Source of the DNA: Nemertoderma westbladi
Taxonomy: Eukaryota > Xenacoelomorpha > Nemertodermatida > Nemertodermatidae
NCBI GenBank assembly: GCA_032718475.1
Contig: JAUCBJ010002470.1
Location: forward strand, 1-29,211
Direction: 5' to 3'
DNA length: 29,211 nucleotides
Shown here: one piece after another, positions 22,101 to 29,211 of the stretch
Numbering within the stretch: the stretch's first letter is position 1
Layout of the letters: the number at the start of each line of letters is the position of its first letter
Program-made: the position numbers and the translations under genes
Notes under the pieces: generated by a model
The model's input: the letters and a program-made list of their open reading frames with translations, nothing else
Told to the model about the DNA's origin: nothing
Database searches by the model: none

Positions 22101-25100
22101 TGGACTGTCTGCTGTGGTTGTGTGCTGTAGGCTGTCGGCTGTGGTTGTGGACTGTCTGCTGTGGTTGTGAGCTGTCGGCTGTCGGTTGTGGTTGTGGACT
22201 GTCTGCTGTGGTTGTGAGCTTTCGGTTGTCGGCTATCGGTTGTAGGCTGTCTGCTGTCTGCTATGGTTGTGGTTGTGGACTGTCTGCTGTGGTTGTGAGC
22301 TGTCGGCTGTCGGTTGTCGGCTATCGGTTGTAGGCTGTCTGCTATGGTTGTGGTTGTGGACTGTCTGCTGTGGTTGTGTGCTGTAGGCTGTCGGCTGTGG
22401 TTGTGGACTGTCTGCTGTGGTTGTGAGCTGTCGGCTGTCGGTTGTGGTTGTGGACTGTCTGCTGTGGTTGTGAGCTGTCGGTTGTCGGCTATCGGTTGTA
22501 GGCTGTCTGCTGTCTGCTATGGTTGTGGTTGTGGACTGTCTGCTGTGGTTGTGAGCTGTCGGCTGTCGGTTGTCGGCTATCGGTTGTAGGCTGTCTGCTA
22601 TGGTTGTGGTTGTGGACTGTCTGCTGTGGTTGTGTGCTGTAGGCTGTCGGCTGTGGTTGTGGACTGTCTGCTGTGGTTGTGAGCTGTCGGCTGTCGGTTG
22701 TGGTTGTGGACTGTCTGCTGTGGTTGTCGGCTATCGGTTGTAGGCTGTCTGCTGTCTGCTATGGTTGTGGTTGTGGACTGTCTGCTGTGGTTGTGAGCTG
22801 TCGGCTGTCGGTTGTCGGCTATCGGTTGTAGGCTGTCTGCTGTCTGCTATGGTTGTGGTTGTGGACTGTCTGCTGTGGTTGTGTGCTGTAGGCTGTCGGC
22901 TGTGGTTGTGGACTGTCTGCTGTGGTTGTGAGCTGTCGGCTGTCGGTTGTGGTTGTGGACTGTCTGCTGTGGTTGTGAGCTTTCGGTTGTCGGCTTCGGT
23001 TGTAGGCTGTCTGCTGTCTGCTATGGTTGTGGTTGTGGACTGTCTGCTGTGGTTGTGAGCTGTCGGCTGTCGGTTGTCGGCTATCGGTTGTAGGCTGTCT
23101 GCTATGGTTGTGGTTGTGGACTGTCTGCTGTGGTTGTGTGCTGTAGGCTGTCGGCTGTGGTTGTGGACTGTCTGCTGTGGTTGTGAGCTGTCGGCTGTCG
23201 GTTGTGGTTGTGGACTGTCTGCTGTGGTTGTGAGCTGTCGGTTGTCGGCTATCGGTTGTAGGCTGTCTGCTGTCTGCTATGGTTGTGGTTGTGGACTGTC
23301 TGCTGTGGTTGTGAGCTGTCGGCTGTCGGTTGTCGGCTATCGGTTGTAGGCTGTCTGCTATGGTTGTGGTTGTGGACTGTCTGCTGTGGTTGTGTGCTGT
23401 AGGCTGTCGGCTGTGGTTGTGGACTGTCTGCTGTGGTTGTGAGCTGTCGGCTGTCGGTTGTGGTTGTGGACTGTCTGCTGTGGTTGTCGGCTATCGGTTG
23501 TAGGCTGTCTGCTGTCTGCTATGGTTGTGGTTGTGGACTGTCTGCTGTGGTTGTGAGCTGTCGGCTGTCGGTTGTCGGCTATCGGTTGTAGGCTGTCTGC
23601 TGTCTGCTATGGTTGTGGTTGTGGACTGTCTGCTGTGGTTGTGAGCTGTCGGCCCTTCGGTTGTCGGCTATCGGTTGTAGGCTGCTGTCTGCTGTCGGCT
23701 ATGGTTGTGGACTGTCTGCTGTGGTTGTGTGCTGTAGGCTGTCGGCTGTGGTTGTGGACTGTCTGCTGTGGTTGTGAGCTGTCGGCTGTCGGTTGTGGTT
23801 GTGGACTGTCTGCTGTGGTTGTGAGCTGTCGGTTGTCGGCTGTGGTTGTGGACTGTCTGTTGTGGTTGTGTGCTGTAGGCTGTCGGCTGTGGACTGTCTG
23901 CTGTGGTTGTGTGCTGTAGGCTGTCGGCTGTGGTTGTGGACTGTCTGTTGTGGTTGTGTGCTGTAGGCTGTCGGCTGTGGTTGTGGACTGTCTGCTGTGG
24001 TTGTGTGCTGTCGGCTGTCGGTTGTCGGCTATCGGTTGTAGGCTGTCTGCTATGGTTGTGGTTGTGGACTGTCTGCTGTGGTTGTGTGCTGTAGGCTGTC
24101 GGCTGTGGTTGTGGACTGTCTGCTGTGGTTGTGAGCTGTCGGTTGTCGGCTATCGGTTGTAGGCTGTCTGCTGTCTGCTATGGTTGTGGTTGTGGACTGT
24201 CTGCTGTGGTTGTGTGCTGTAGGCTGTCGGCTGTGGTTGTGGACTGTCTGTTGTGGTTGTGTGCTGTAGGCTGTCGGCTGTGGTTGTGGACTGTCTGCTG
24301 TGGTTGTGTGCTGTAGGTTGTCGGCTGTGGTTGTGGACTGTCTGTTGTGGTTGTGTGCTATAGGCTGTCGGCTGTGGTTGTGGACTGTCTGGTGTCGGCT
24401 ATGGTTGTGGGCTGTGGTCTGAGGCTGTGGTTGTGTACTATCGGTTGTCGGCTGTGGTTGTGTGCTGTCTGGTGTCGGCTATGGTTGTGGGCTGTGGTCT
24501 GAGGCTGTGGTTGTGTGCTATCGGTTGTCGGATGTGGTTGCGTGCTGTCAGCTGTCGGCTGTAGTTGTGTGCTGTCGGCTGTGGTTGCAGGCTGTCTGCT
24601 GTCGGATGTGGTTGTGTGCTGTCGGCAGTCTACTATCGGCTGTGTTCTGTTGGCTGTGGGCTGTCGGCAGTCTACCATCGGCTGTGGCCTGTGGTTGTGG
24701 TCTGTCGGCTGTGGTTGTGGTCTGTCGGCTGTGGTTGTGGTCTGTCGGCTGTGGTTGTGGGCTGTCGGCGTAGCTTTTTCACATAGATTTAATACTCAGT
24801 ATAACCCCCGGTCTGGTTTTAGACTTACCAGAATTTCGCATCACACACTCAGGTGTAGATCGTAGCATATTATCCGCTGCCATGTTTACGGCACAACTAG
24901 AAGAATTGGAGGCAGCCAATAAGGACGACGTTGCCCAGGTGACCGCTGTTGAAGCGACCAATAGAGGCATCACGTGGTTGACTAGCACCGGATTACCCAA
25001 CTGATCGACAAACATAATCTCATTGGACGGCCGAGGGGCGTTGCCACTGGATACCGGGACCAGTTGGATCCCGGGTGGCAACGGGGGTACTAAATGGGAG

Positions 25101-27036
25101 GAGGTTCCCATTGGTTGCTGGGGTAACATAGATAGTTGCTGGGGCGAAATAGACGGTTGCTGGGGTAACAGAGATAGTTGCTGGGGCGAAATAGTTGACT
25201 GTTGTGGCGATGTAGATGGTTGCTGGGGCGATATAGACGGTTGCTGGGGTAACATAGATAGTTGCTGGGGCGATATAGACGGTTGCTGGGGTAACATAGA
25301 TAGTTGCTGGGGCGACATATATGGTTGCTGGGGTAACAAAGATAGTTGCTGGGGCGGCATTGGTGGTGGATGTCGCAACAAGGTCGGTTGCTGTGGCAAC
25401 AGCAACGATTTAGAGCCGTCGCCACCAATCATTATTATATGGGAGCCGGGACGTGGGCTGGTAGACATCGGTTGTCCCGGTAACCACTTCGCAGGAGAGG
25501 AAATGACGGGTGGTAGCCTAGGCGACCAGTTTACCGGGGTGTTACTTGGTTGCCTAGGGACCCAACCCGCGGCCGTTGTTGTTGTTGCTATGATTAGTTT
25601 GCCGGCGCCGGGTAGGGTGGTGCTGGGTACGACTCCCTGGACGAGGGTGGAGGTTCGCTGAGTCGGCGGTACCGAGACCCGACGGTAGGGGGCGTTGGTC
25701 GCCGGTTGGATGGATCGCGGTACGAATACCTGGAACCAATGCGTTATTGTTATAATAATATAAAATATTACGGCGTGAAATTTAGTAACCTTGAAAATTT
25801 AATAATAATAACATTAATTTACTAAAACCATAATAATAAATTAATCAGCGTAAAATTAAAATAGGCTGGTTCCTTTGTTATTTATATTATTTACTATTTA
25901 CAATAGGCGGGGTAGCGCAGTTGGTTGAGCGCCGGGCCTGCAATCTAATGGTTGTAGGTTCAGCCCCGCCAGGGTCCACTCAGCCTTTCATCCACTGGGG
26001 TCGATAAAATGAGTACCAGTTAAATAACTGGGAGCAAATCTTGGGATAGGAGTAGCGCCCACCCCTACCCTCTCGGGTAGCAGCTATCGAAAGAGGAGCC
26101 TTCGGGTCGCCTCCGGCTTCGGCCGACTGTTTGCTTTTTTTACTATTTACAATAAAAAATGCAAAAACTTACCTGGGATTGGCCGCCTTGGGTTGCTAAT
26201 AACAGATGTTGAGAGCAAACCTCACTGATTGGCTGACAGGGAGCAGAAGGCAGAGGTTGTGCGGATGCCGATTGGCTCGACTGCAAGGGGATGGCAACAC
26301 GCGATTGGCTAGGCTTCTTTGAGTAAACGCTAGATGGCGTTAACTGATTACCATAATCGATAAATTCTTCCCGACAGGATATATCGATGTCCTGGTTTAC
26401 TGGATTCGGAGCGCTGTGATTGGCTGTCTGTCTGATGGATGTTGGGTTGTAATTGGGCGATTTTACCGAGAGTGGCTTTGGTTGTGTTGTGGGGCCGTTT
26501 GATCTGTTGTGATTGGTTGCGATGACGCTGGTGGAATGGACATGAATTACCGGCGTGGTTGTTGTGCTAGGACTGACAACTGAAGTCCCATTGTTACCGG
26601 TACCGGGTACAGTCTGAATGTCTCCTATTGATACCGGAAGTGACTTCACGGCAACCGTCAAACCTAGTGATTTCTGCAAAATAGCATTTATAAACAGTAA
26701 ACTATGAAAAACTAAGCAATAATTCAATATTATCCATTTAGTATAAAAACTTTAATTATTAAATTAGAATTATCATACTATTAACTTGTAATGATTAAAT
26801 TTCAGACAAACCTTGGAGTTACTGGGCCCCGCAACGAGGTTGCTATTGGCAACGGAATCACTAGAAGTATCCACATCAGCTCCGGTGCCCTGATTGGCTG
26901 TATCAACCATAACAACCGGTCGTTGCTTGGCTGGGTCGAACTTCCCAGGCCGATCAGCGAATAGAGCCGTCGATTTTTTACGTTCTTTGGTGCACCACTT
27001 CCACTGCGGGTGGGTTTTAAAATGGACCTCTTTTAT
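12837..27036 (-). CDS. cic: Capicua (CIC) homolog, 3' part of gene, ten exons
   Basis: Capicua is a nuclear HMG-box repressor that silences RTK/ERK target genes; DNA binding needs the HMG box together with a C-terminal C1 domain. My exon model, in transcript order, is 26812-27036, 26173-26673, 24829-25729, 20690-20832, 19543-19716, 18961-19214, 18536-18687, 18091-18433, 17694-17821 and 12837-13132, all complemented. Every junction has GT and AG and every phase joins without a frameshift, giving about 1,040 codons. Identity rests on three blocks matching recalled animal CIC: the HMG end ([18 protein letters not shown]), [11 protein letters not shown], and the C1 pair [18 protein letters not shown] plus [12 protein letters not shown]. 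The order of the blocks also matches CIC. The N-terminus and first half of the HMG box lie beyond the right edge. Introns are swollen by minisatellites. Exon edges in the low-complexity middle are predictions; the gene identity is firm. Confidence 0.94.
13152..17683. repeat. 24-bp minisatellite filling the last capicua intron
   Basis: About 4.5 kb, on the order of 190 tandem copies of a 24-bp unit; on the plus strand GTAGGTAATAAAGTAAAAGG followed by TTCT. Variants include CGGTCCC units, 23-bp deletions (GGTATAAAG) and a longer GGCAACTAAG...TTATGTTCTG unit. The variants recur in blocks, for example 173 bp between the copies at about 16315 and 16488, so there is higher-order structure from unequal exchange. 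The unit length is a multiple of three and three minus-strand frames and one plus-strand frame lack stops. This gives long false ORFs ([32 protein letters not shown]). It occupies nearly all of intron 13133-17693. Confidence 0.97.
17694..17821 (-). CDS. cic: capicua exon: first half of C1 domain
   Basis: 128 bp: one base, 42 codons, one base. It encodes [18 protein letters not shown] followed by [18 protein letters not shown] and MFPS. Vertebrate CIC has [19 protein letters not shown] and FFPS here, so this is the start of the C1 domain. The acceptor is TATTTCCTTAG and the donor CAG|GTAAGT, a perfect consensus. The donor lies about 12 nt from the first unit of the 24-bp array, which then fills the intron. 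The last base G combines with AA of the final exon to give Glu. Confidence 0.97.
18091..18433 (-). CDS. cic: capicua exon between VLSEV block and C1
   Basis: Two bases, 113 codons, two bases. It opens [11 protein letters not shown], in the place of the SPKRKMRR stretch of vertebrate CIC, and includes VFTFNTKLE, comparable to the IFTFDRT segment there. The remainder is Thr/Ser/Ala-rich. The acceptor is TTGTTTTACAG and the donor ACA|GTAAGT. The final CA joins T of the next exon to make His. A second open frame over 18245-18484 is a shadow and would read through the acceptor. Confidence 0.9.
18536..18687 (-). CDS. cic: capicua exon: VLSEV conserved block
   Basis: One base, 50 codons, one base. 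It encodes [20 protein letters not shown], then [20 protein letters not shown]. This matches recalled vertebrate CIC ([20 protein letters not shown], then TSPRAILGSYRKKRKNS) in sequence, spacing and place upstream of C1. The acceptor is CTACTTTCCAG. The donor is AAAAG|GTCCGT, the same unusual +3 to +6 bases seen at 20690. The conserved basic run RRKRK could be a nuclear localisation signal; this is inference. Confidence 0.94.
18961..19214 (-). CDS. cic: capicua exon with KVKIIPPPL motif
   Basis: 84 codons plus two bases; phase 0 in, phase 2 out. The acceptor is TTGTTGTTCCAG and the donor GAG|GTAATT. The segment [17 protein letters not shown] resembles the KVKVRPPPLKKTF segment that precedes the conserved VLSEV block in vertebrate CIC, which fixes both frame and order. 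The rest is Pro/His/Asp/Thr-rich linker. The last codon (AG plus G, Arg) is completed by the next exon, giving LRVLSEV, comparable to NRVLSEV in vertebrates. Confidence 0.9.
19332..19512. repeat. 23-bp minisatellite in capicua intron
   Basis: Eight tandem copies of about 23 bp, AGTTACTTAGCAACACCCC plus a short AACC linker on the plus strand. The first and last copies are diverged. It lies inside intron 19215-19542 and ends next to the donor side of exon 19543-19716. On the gene strand each unit holds GGTTGGGG and the imperfect palindrome GTTGCTAAGTAAC. Confidence 0.95.
19543..19716 (-). CDS. cic: capicua exon, 174 bp, Ser/Pro-rich
   Basis: 58 codons in phase 0 at both ends. It begins [20 protein letters not shown] and ends STLENKQ. 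The acceptor is TTTTACTTTCAG and the donor CAG|GTCAGT. Several Ser-Pro pairs would suit proline-directed kinases such as ERK, a known regulator of CIC; whether they are used is inference. The following 328-bp intron contains the 23-bp minisatellite, which ends close to this exon's donor. Confidence 0.8.
20171..20610. repeat. 30-bp minisatellite in capicua intron
   Basis: About 14-15 copies of a 30-bp unit; plus strand AAAAAGATTTAGCCTCACTA then AAACTGGGTG. Copies are almost identical, with one truncated unit near 20250 and rare point changes, which suggests recent expansion. It lies in intron 19717-20689. The unit length is a multiple of three, so the minus strand reads open ([10 protein letters not shown]); this is not coding. 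Confidence 0.95.
20690..20832 (-). CDS. cic: capicua exon, 143 bp
   Basis: Two bases plus 47 codons. It follows the upstream exon in phase (G plus TG gives Val) and ends in phase 0. The product starts [15 protein letters not shown] and ends DDSKPGK. The acceptor is CACCGTTTTAG. The donor AAG|GTCCGT is non-consensus at +3 to +6, so the low edge is less certain than the other edges; the next exon's phase supports it. No recognisable domain. It lies between two introns full of tandem repeats: 3,996 bp upstream and 973 bp downstream. Confidence 0.75.
21332..24770. repeat. 3.4-kb G/T-rich complex minisatellite in capicua intron
   Basis: Built from short words (GGCTGTCGGTTGT, GGTTGTGGACTGTCTGCTGT, CTATCGGTTGTAGGCTGTCT) in nested higher-order repeats. 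The landmark word TCGGCTATCGGTTG followed by TAGGCTGTCTGCTATGG recurs at spacings such as 169, 216 and 256 bp. The plus strand is almost devoid of runs of A or C; the capicua transcript strand is therefore C/A-rich. It fills most of intron 20833-24828. The right end (after about 24380) is more diverged, with CTGAGGCTGTGG variants. Open frames rich in Leu, Cys and Val are by-products. Confidence 0.95.
24829..25729 (-). CDS. cic: capicua exon with Pro-Gln-Gln minisatellite
   Basis: The largest visible exon, 300 codons plus one base; phase 0 in, phase 1 out. The acceptor is TTGGTTCCAG, and the donor CTG|GTAAGT is strong. It starts [12 protein letters not shown] and reads open to RNS plus one base. 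The first 90 residues are Pro/Thr/Val-rich. The centre is a repeat of 7-residue units of the form [LS]xPQQ[LP]S, from a 21-bp tandem repeat at about 25105-25370. The end (around [19 protein letters not shown]) is less repetitive and probably under constraint. The exon fits the long, variable Pro/Gln-rich middle of CIC. An ATG in mid-exon is not a start, because the frame is open back to the acceptor. Confidence 0.85.
25105..25370. repeat. 21-bp coding minisatellite (Pro-Gln-Gln)
   Basis: Tandem copies of a 21-bp unit, on the plus strand GGTTGCTGGGGTAACATAGA and close variants (GGCGATATAGAC). Two alternating unit types give a 42-bp higher-order period. On the minus strand it lies in frame in the 24829-25729 capicua exon and encodes alternating SPQQLSM and LPQQPSI. 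A neighbouring non-coding frame is open too. Confidence 0.92.
25906..26139 (+). mobile_element. tRNA-derived SINE with 15-bp target-site duplication
   Basis: A 234-bp insert in intron 25730-26172, antisense to capicua. The head has Pol III promoter boxes: an A box in GGTAGCGCAGTTGG (25911-25924) and a B box GGTTCAGCCCC (25957-25967). The body includes TCCACTGGGGTCGATAAAAT then GAGTACCAG, reminiscent of the central domain recalled from cephalopod-type SINEs. The tail is GC-rich and ends in a T run, a Pol III terminator. TTACTATTTACAATA flanks it exactly on both sides (25891-25905 and 26140-26154), which defines the insertion ends and indicates a fairly young insertion. The family name is not certain. 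A functional tRNA is unlikely because the T-arm is incomplete. Confidence 0.9.
26173..26673 (-). CDS. cic: capicua exon: Ser/Thr/Pro-rich linker
   Basis: 167 codons, phase 0 to phase 0. The acceptor is TTTTGCAG at 26674-26675 and the donor is CAG|GTAAGT, a consensus site. The product is low-complexity (Ser, Thr, Pro, Asn, Gln) with no folded domain I can name; this region of CIC is poorly conserved in general. Only a 138-bp intron separates it from the HMG exon. The assignment comes from open frame, splice sites and phase fit, not from a motif. The gene strand holds six CCAATC words in this exon, falling in three different codon frames (see findings). Confidence 0.82.
26812..27036 (-). CDS. 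cic: capicua exon: C-terminal half of HMG box
   Basis: 75 codons, phase 0 at both ends. The exon opens in the third helix and basic tail of the HMG box: [22 protein letters not shown] in two adjoining parts, IKEV then [18 protein letters not shown]. Recalled vertebrate CIC reads [22 protein letters not shown] in the same place. The acceptor is a long T run followed by CAG at 27037-27038; the donor is AAG|GTTTGT at 26810-26811. After the box the sequence becomes Ser/Asn/Asp-rich and probably disordered. The exon encoding the first two HMG helices is not in the window; the upstream intron extends at least to the right edge and is occupied by LINE fragments. Confidence 0.95.
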
Positions 27037-27084
27037 CTGAAAAAAAAAACAATTAACGTAATGAGCAATTGCGCACCAATGAGA

Positions 27085-27915
27085 ATGGCCACAAAGGGTG
27101 AAGATCTGGGATTCACACTTAAAGAACGCAGAAGTAGTAGATATCCGGCAACTACAGTCACAGACACCGATTTGCGGATGACATCGCCCTGCTCTCTAAT
27201 ACGCTAGCAGATGCACAGCTTCTACTAAATAAAGTGGAGAGGGATGCTAAGGAGGTTGGATTGCATATAAATGCTACAAAGACCGAATTCATGACCTTTA
27301 ATGTTGATGGAAACTTGACAACCATTGATAATGATCAACTAAGGAAGGTCGATGACTTCCAGTACCTTGGATCATGGATAGAGAGTAGCAAAAAGGACAT
27401 AGAAGTTAGGAAAGCAAAGGCTTGGGTAGCTCTATCAAAAATGGATACCATCTGGAAATCAGATCTCTCCAGGCACCTGAAGACTAAGTTCTTTCGATCC
27501 ACAGTGGAAAGTGTATTTTTATACGGGGGTGAGACCTGGACACTGACTAAATCACTTGAACAAAGAATTGATGGTTGCTACACAAGACTACTAAGGGCAG
27601 CCCTAAACATCAGCTGGAGACAACACATGACAAACGCCGAGCTTTATGGTACAATACCACCTGTATCAACCACCCTCCGTGAACGCAGATTAAGATTCAG
27701 TGGGCACTGCTAGCGAAGTAAAGACGAGGTCATACCAGATCTACTTTTCTGGCAACCAACTCATGGAAAGCGTAGTCGTGGACGACCGGCCATAACATAT
27801 ATAGATCAACTTGAAAGGGGTACTGAACTTGGGAGAAACGAAATTGCGACAACTATGGAGAATCGGGAAGCCTGGAAGGATCTCATTTCCACTGTCCGAG
27901 TTCGCTCGACCTAGT
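27085..27915 (+). pseudogene. 5'-truncated non-LTR retrotransposon RT, inactivated
   Basis: The C-terminal part of a LINE reverse transcriptase in the capicua intron, opposite in strand. The order of motifs is: [20 protein letters not shown], then the catalytic [11 protein letters not shown] after a one-base frame shift near 27170, then KVDDFQYLGSW, the LSRHLKTKFFRSTVESV block, ETWTLTKSLEQRIDGCYTR, and RLRFSGHC. At 27711 a TAG stop replaces the residue usually Trp after GHC. The reading frame resumes as RSKDEVIPDLLFWQPTHGKR and ends VRVRST. The 3' end is a short TAGTAGTAG tract. The 5' truncation, frameshift and nonsense codon make it dead. The clade (RTE or related) is my guess from general appearance. 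Confidence 0.88.
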
Positions 27916-28032
27916 AGTAGTAATTAATTATATTACAATTAAAGATTGCGTTACACATTTAGTGATTCATGTGATTTTCATTTTTTTCCGATTCATAGAG
28001 ATTTTCAGTATTTTTCGATTGGGTAGGCTAAA

Positions 28033-28078
28033 ATGAATGATGCACCAGATTTAAAGTTATTCAGTGAGGCCGAAGAAG
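28033..28078 (+). other. possible short first exon with GTAAGT donor
   Basis: ATG at 28033 opens MNDAPDLKLFSEAEE plus one base, followed directly by a consensus donor AAG|GTAAGT at 28079. Upstream there is a TTTTCAG at about 28000. An acidic start plus a perfect donor can occur by chance. It could belong to a transposon or to an unrelated transcript within the capicua intron. No downstream partner exon was found. Confidence 0.2.
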
Positions 28079-28186
28079 GTAAGTATAGATCTATGTTTTG
28101 GGGCAAAGCTTGAGAAAGTACTATTTAGGATTGAGGAGATATATCTTGTTTGAAAAACTTCTTTGAAGCTGAGAGTTGTAATGGAC

Positions 28187-28903
28187 CTATATTTTGAACC
28201 CTTTAGTTCTTTTTATAGAGTAACTGGATGTTGTTTTACTGGTCAGTGATGGTAAATCCTCCCTCCAAGAAGCTAGTGTATAGTCTGTCAGGAATGTACA
28301 TCTTGTTATCAATGCTGTGTGGTGGCTCAGGCATTTTGTAAACAATTTGGTAACTTTTGCGTTATGGCAGTTAAAGACATTATACAAAATGCGAGATTTT
28401 GAATAGGAAACCATTTGACCCAGGGTTTGTCCCTCAAACAGGGCTAGAAGAACATTATTGGATATATAGTTTCCAACACCTAGGATAGCTCCCATTGCTT
28501 TCCTCAGGGTCTGTTGAAGGATAGGAATGTCACCCTCTTCAATGCACGATGATCCATAGAAAATGGAGGAGAGGCATATGGTTTTCCAGATCAGTGAGGT
28601 TACTTCTAGGGGGGCATCATGCGTCGATAACCCCCGCGATTTAACACGTGTCACATTTTTTTGGCACTTTTTTACAAAAAGGTCTCGCAAGTTTTGTCGT
28701 GTTGCTGGTAAGGGTAGGCCCAGATACGATATACTCTCTTCCTGGGCCAGAATTCTCCCGGGTTCCAGCGAGATAGTTTGCTGTTCTTCACAGTTCGTGT
28801 TTGAAATAATTATATAATGGGACTTCTTTGTGTTTACGGAGAAACCATTCTGTTGGAAAAAGTTCATTACTAAATCATTACTAAATCCAACCACTAACAA
28901 CAC
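28187..28903 (-). pseudogene. LINE reverse transcriptase fragment, second family
   Basis: An open frame of about 238 codons with late RT-domain and thumb features: NDLVMNFFQQNGFSVNTKKS (the strand after the catalytic site, usually G-x-x-x-N-x-x-K), then SYLGLPLPATRQN, then a helical region with LQQTLRKAMGAILGVGNY. The FADD/YADD catalytic part is absent, so the copy is 5'-truncated at about 28900. It shows no close likeness to the fragment at 27085-27915 and runs on the other strand. It lies in the capicua intron upstream of the HMG exon. No intact endonuclease is visible. Confidence 0.8.
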
Positions 28904-29141
28904 AGCTCAACTAATCAACATGTTACTGAAAGAAACCTCTCAACTAGCAACGACCTAGAAGGGGTTCCTATGACGTCATCACACAAACTTAGATTGGGAT
29001 GTTAGTAAGTATGGTGTTTGTCAGGGGATGCCTATATAGAAAGTAGATATTCCGTGTAATATATCCTATTAATGCGGCATGCCTATAGAAAATAATAATA
29101 AGTGAATTGTTGTGGGGTGAGTGACGCGGTGAATTAAATAT
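28904..29141. other. intronic spacer, no feature seen
   Basis: AT-rich sequence upstream of the HMG exon. No RT homology, tandem repeat or exon with usable splice sites was seen on either strand. The missing first half of the HMG box is not here. Confidence 0.5.
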
Positions 29142-29211
29142 GTAAATAGGACAATATGATAATTTGACATTTTTCGCTATGGAGAGCATTATCATATTGT
29201 CCTATATTTAC
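29142..29211. repeat. inverted repeat (hairpin) at right edge
   Basis: GTAAATAGGACAATATGATA at 29142-29161 pairs with TATCATATTGTCCTATATTTAC at 29190-29211, with one small bulge. The loop is about 25 nt. It may be a MITE end or palindrome that continues outside the window. Confidence 0.75.

Noticed and set aside
21504-24865. Leu/Cys/Val-rich plus-strand ORFs
   Set aside because: Frames of the G/T-rich minisatellite inside a capicua intron on the other strand. No domain, and starts repeat with the array.
25023-25661. Plus-strand ORF rich in Trp/Gly/Cys (GCWG repeats)
   Set aside because: Complement of the Pro-Gln-Gln minisatellite in the capicua exon; no splice sites or domain.
25906-25970. 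A functional tRNA gene
   Set aside because: A and B boxes are present, but the T-arm is incomplete and the segment is the head of a 234-bp SINE with target-site duplications.

Overview
The window is nuclear DNA from an invertebrate animal. It has multi-exon genes with GT-AG introns, a tRNA-derived SINE, decayed non-LTR retrotransposons and a large load of satellite and minisatellite DNA. It is not bacterial, and no viral genes were seen. The species cannot be fixed from the sequence. The SINE has a core resembling the one described in cephalopod-type SINEs (recalled, not searched), and the retrotransposon ORFs are of a kind common in marine invertebrates.

The one host gene recognised is a homolog of capicua (CIC), the HMG-box transcriptional repressor acting downstream of RTK/ERK signalling. 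It lies on the minus strand, runs from beyond the right edge to a stop at 12837, and is visible as ten phase-compatible exons. The most 5' exon in view (26812-27036) encodes the C-terminal half of the HMG box. The last two (17694-17821 and 12837-13132) encode the conserved C1 domain that works with the HMG box in DNA binding. The exon with the VLSEVxFEE motif (18536-18687) is the conserved block upstream of C1. About 1,040 codons are visible. The start codon and the first half of the HMG box are outside the window.

The capicua introns are unusual. Four carry a different tandem repeat each: a 24-bp array of about 4.5 kb that fills the last intron almost splice site to splice site, a 23-bp array, a 30-bp array, and a 3.4-kb G/T-rich array. 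A fifth intron holds a SINE with perfect 15-bp target-site duplications. The intron upstream of the HMG exon holds two dead LINE fragments. One coding exon itself contains a 21-bp minisatellite encoding a Pro-Gln-Gln repeat.

Left of capicua (1-12836) there is no recognisable host gene, only repeats. In order these are: a 2.9-kb element with inverted repeats of about 345 bp (396-3313) that encloses an AT-rich array and one exon-like ORF; a TGCGCGG-rich segment; a TTCTAGAAC minisatellite; a divergent repeat of about 170 bp; a 200-bp satellite of about ten monomers; a 1.6-kb inverted-repeat element with mirrored CTGT/CAGA microsatellites; a foldback pair of 54-bp arrays; and a reverse-transcriptase tail enclosed by inverted G/C tracts.

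The main points for follow-up are the capicua identification, the splice-acceptor-like intronic arrays next to the C1 exons, and the CArG-box-bearing inverted-repeat element.
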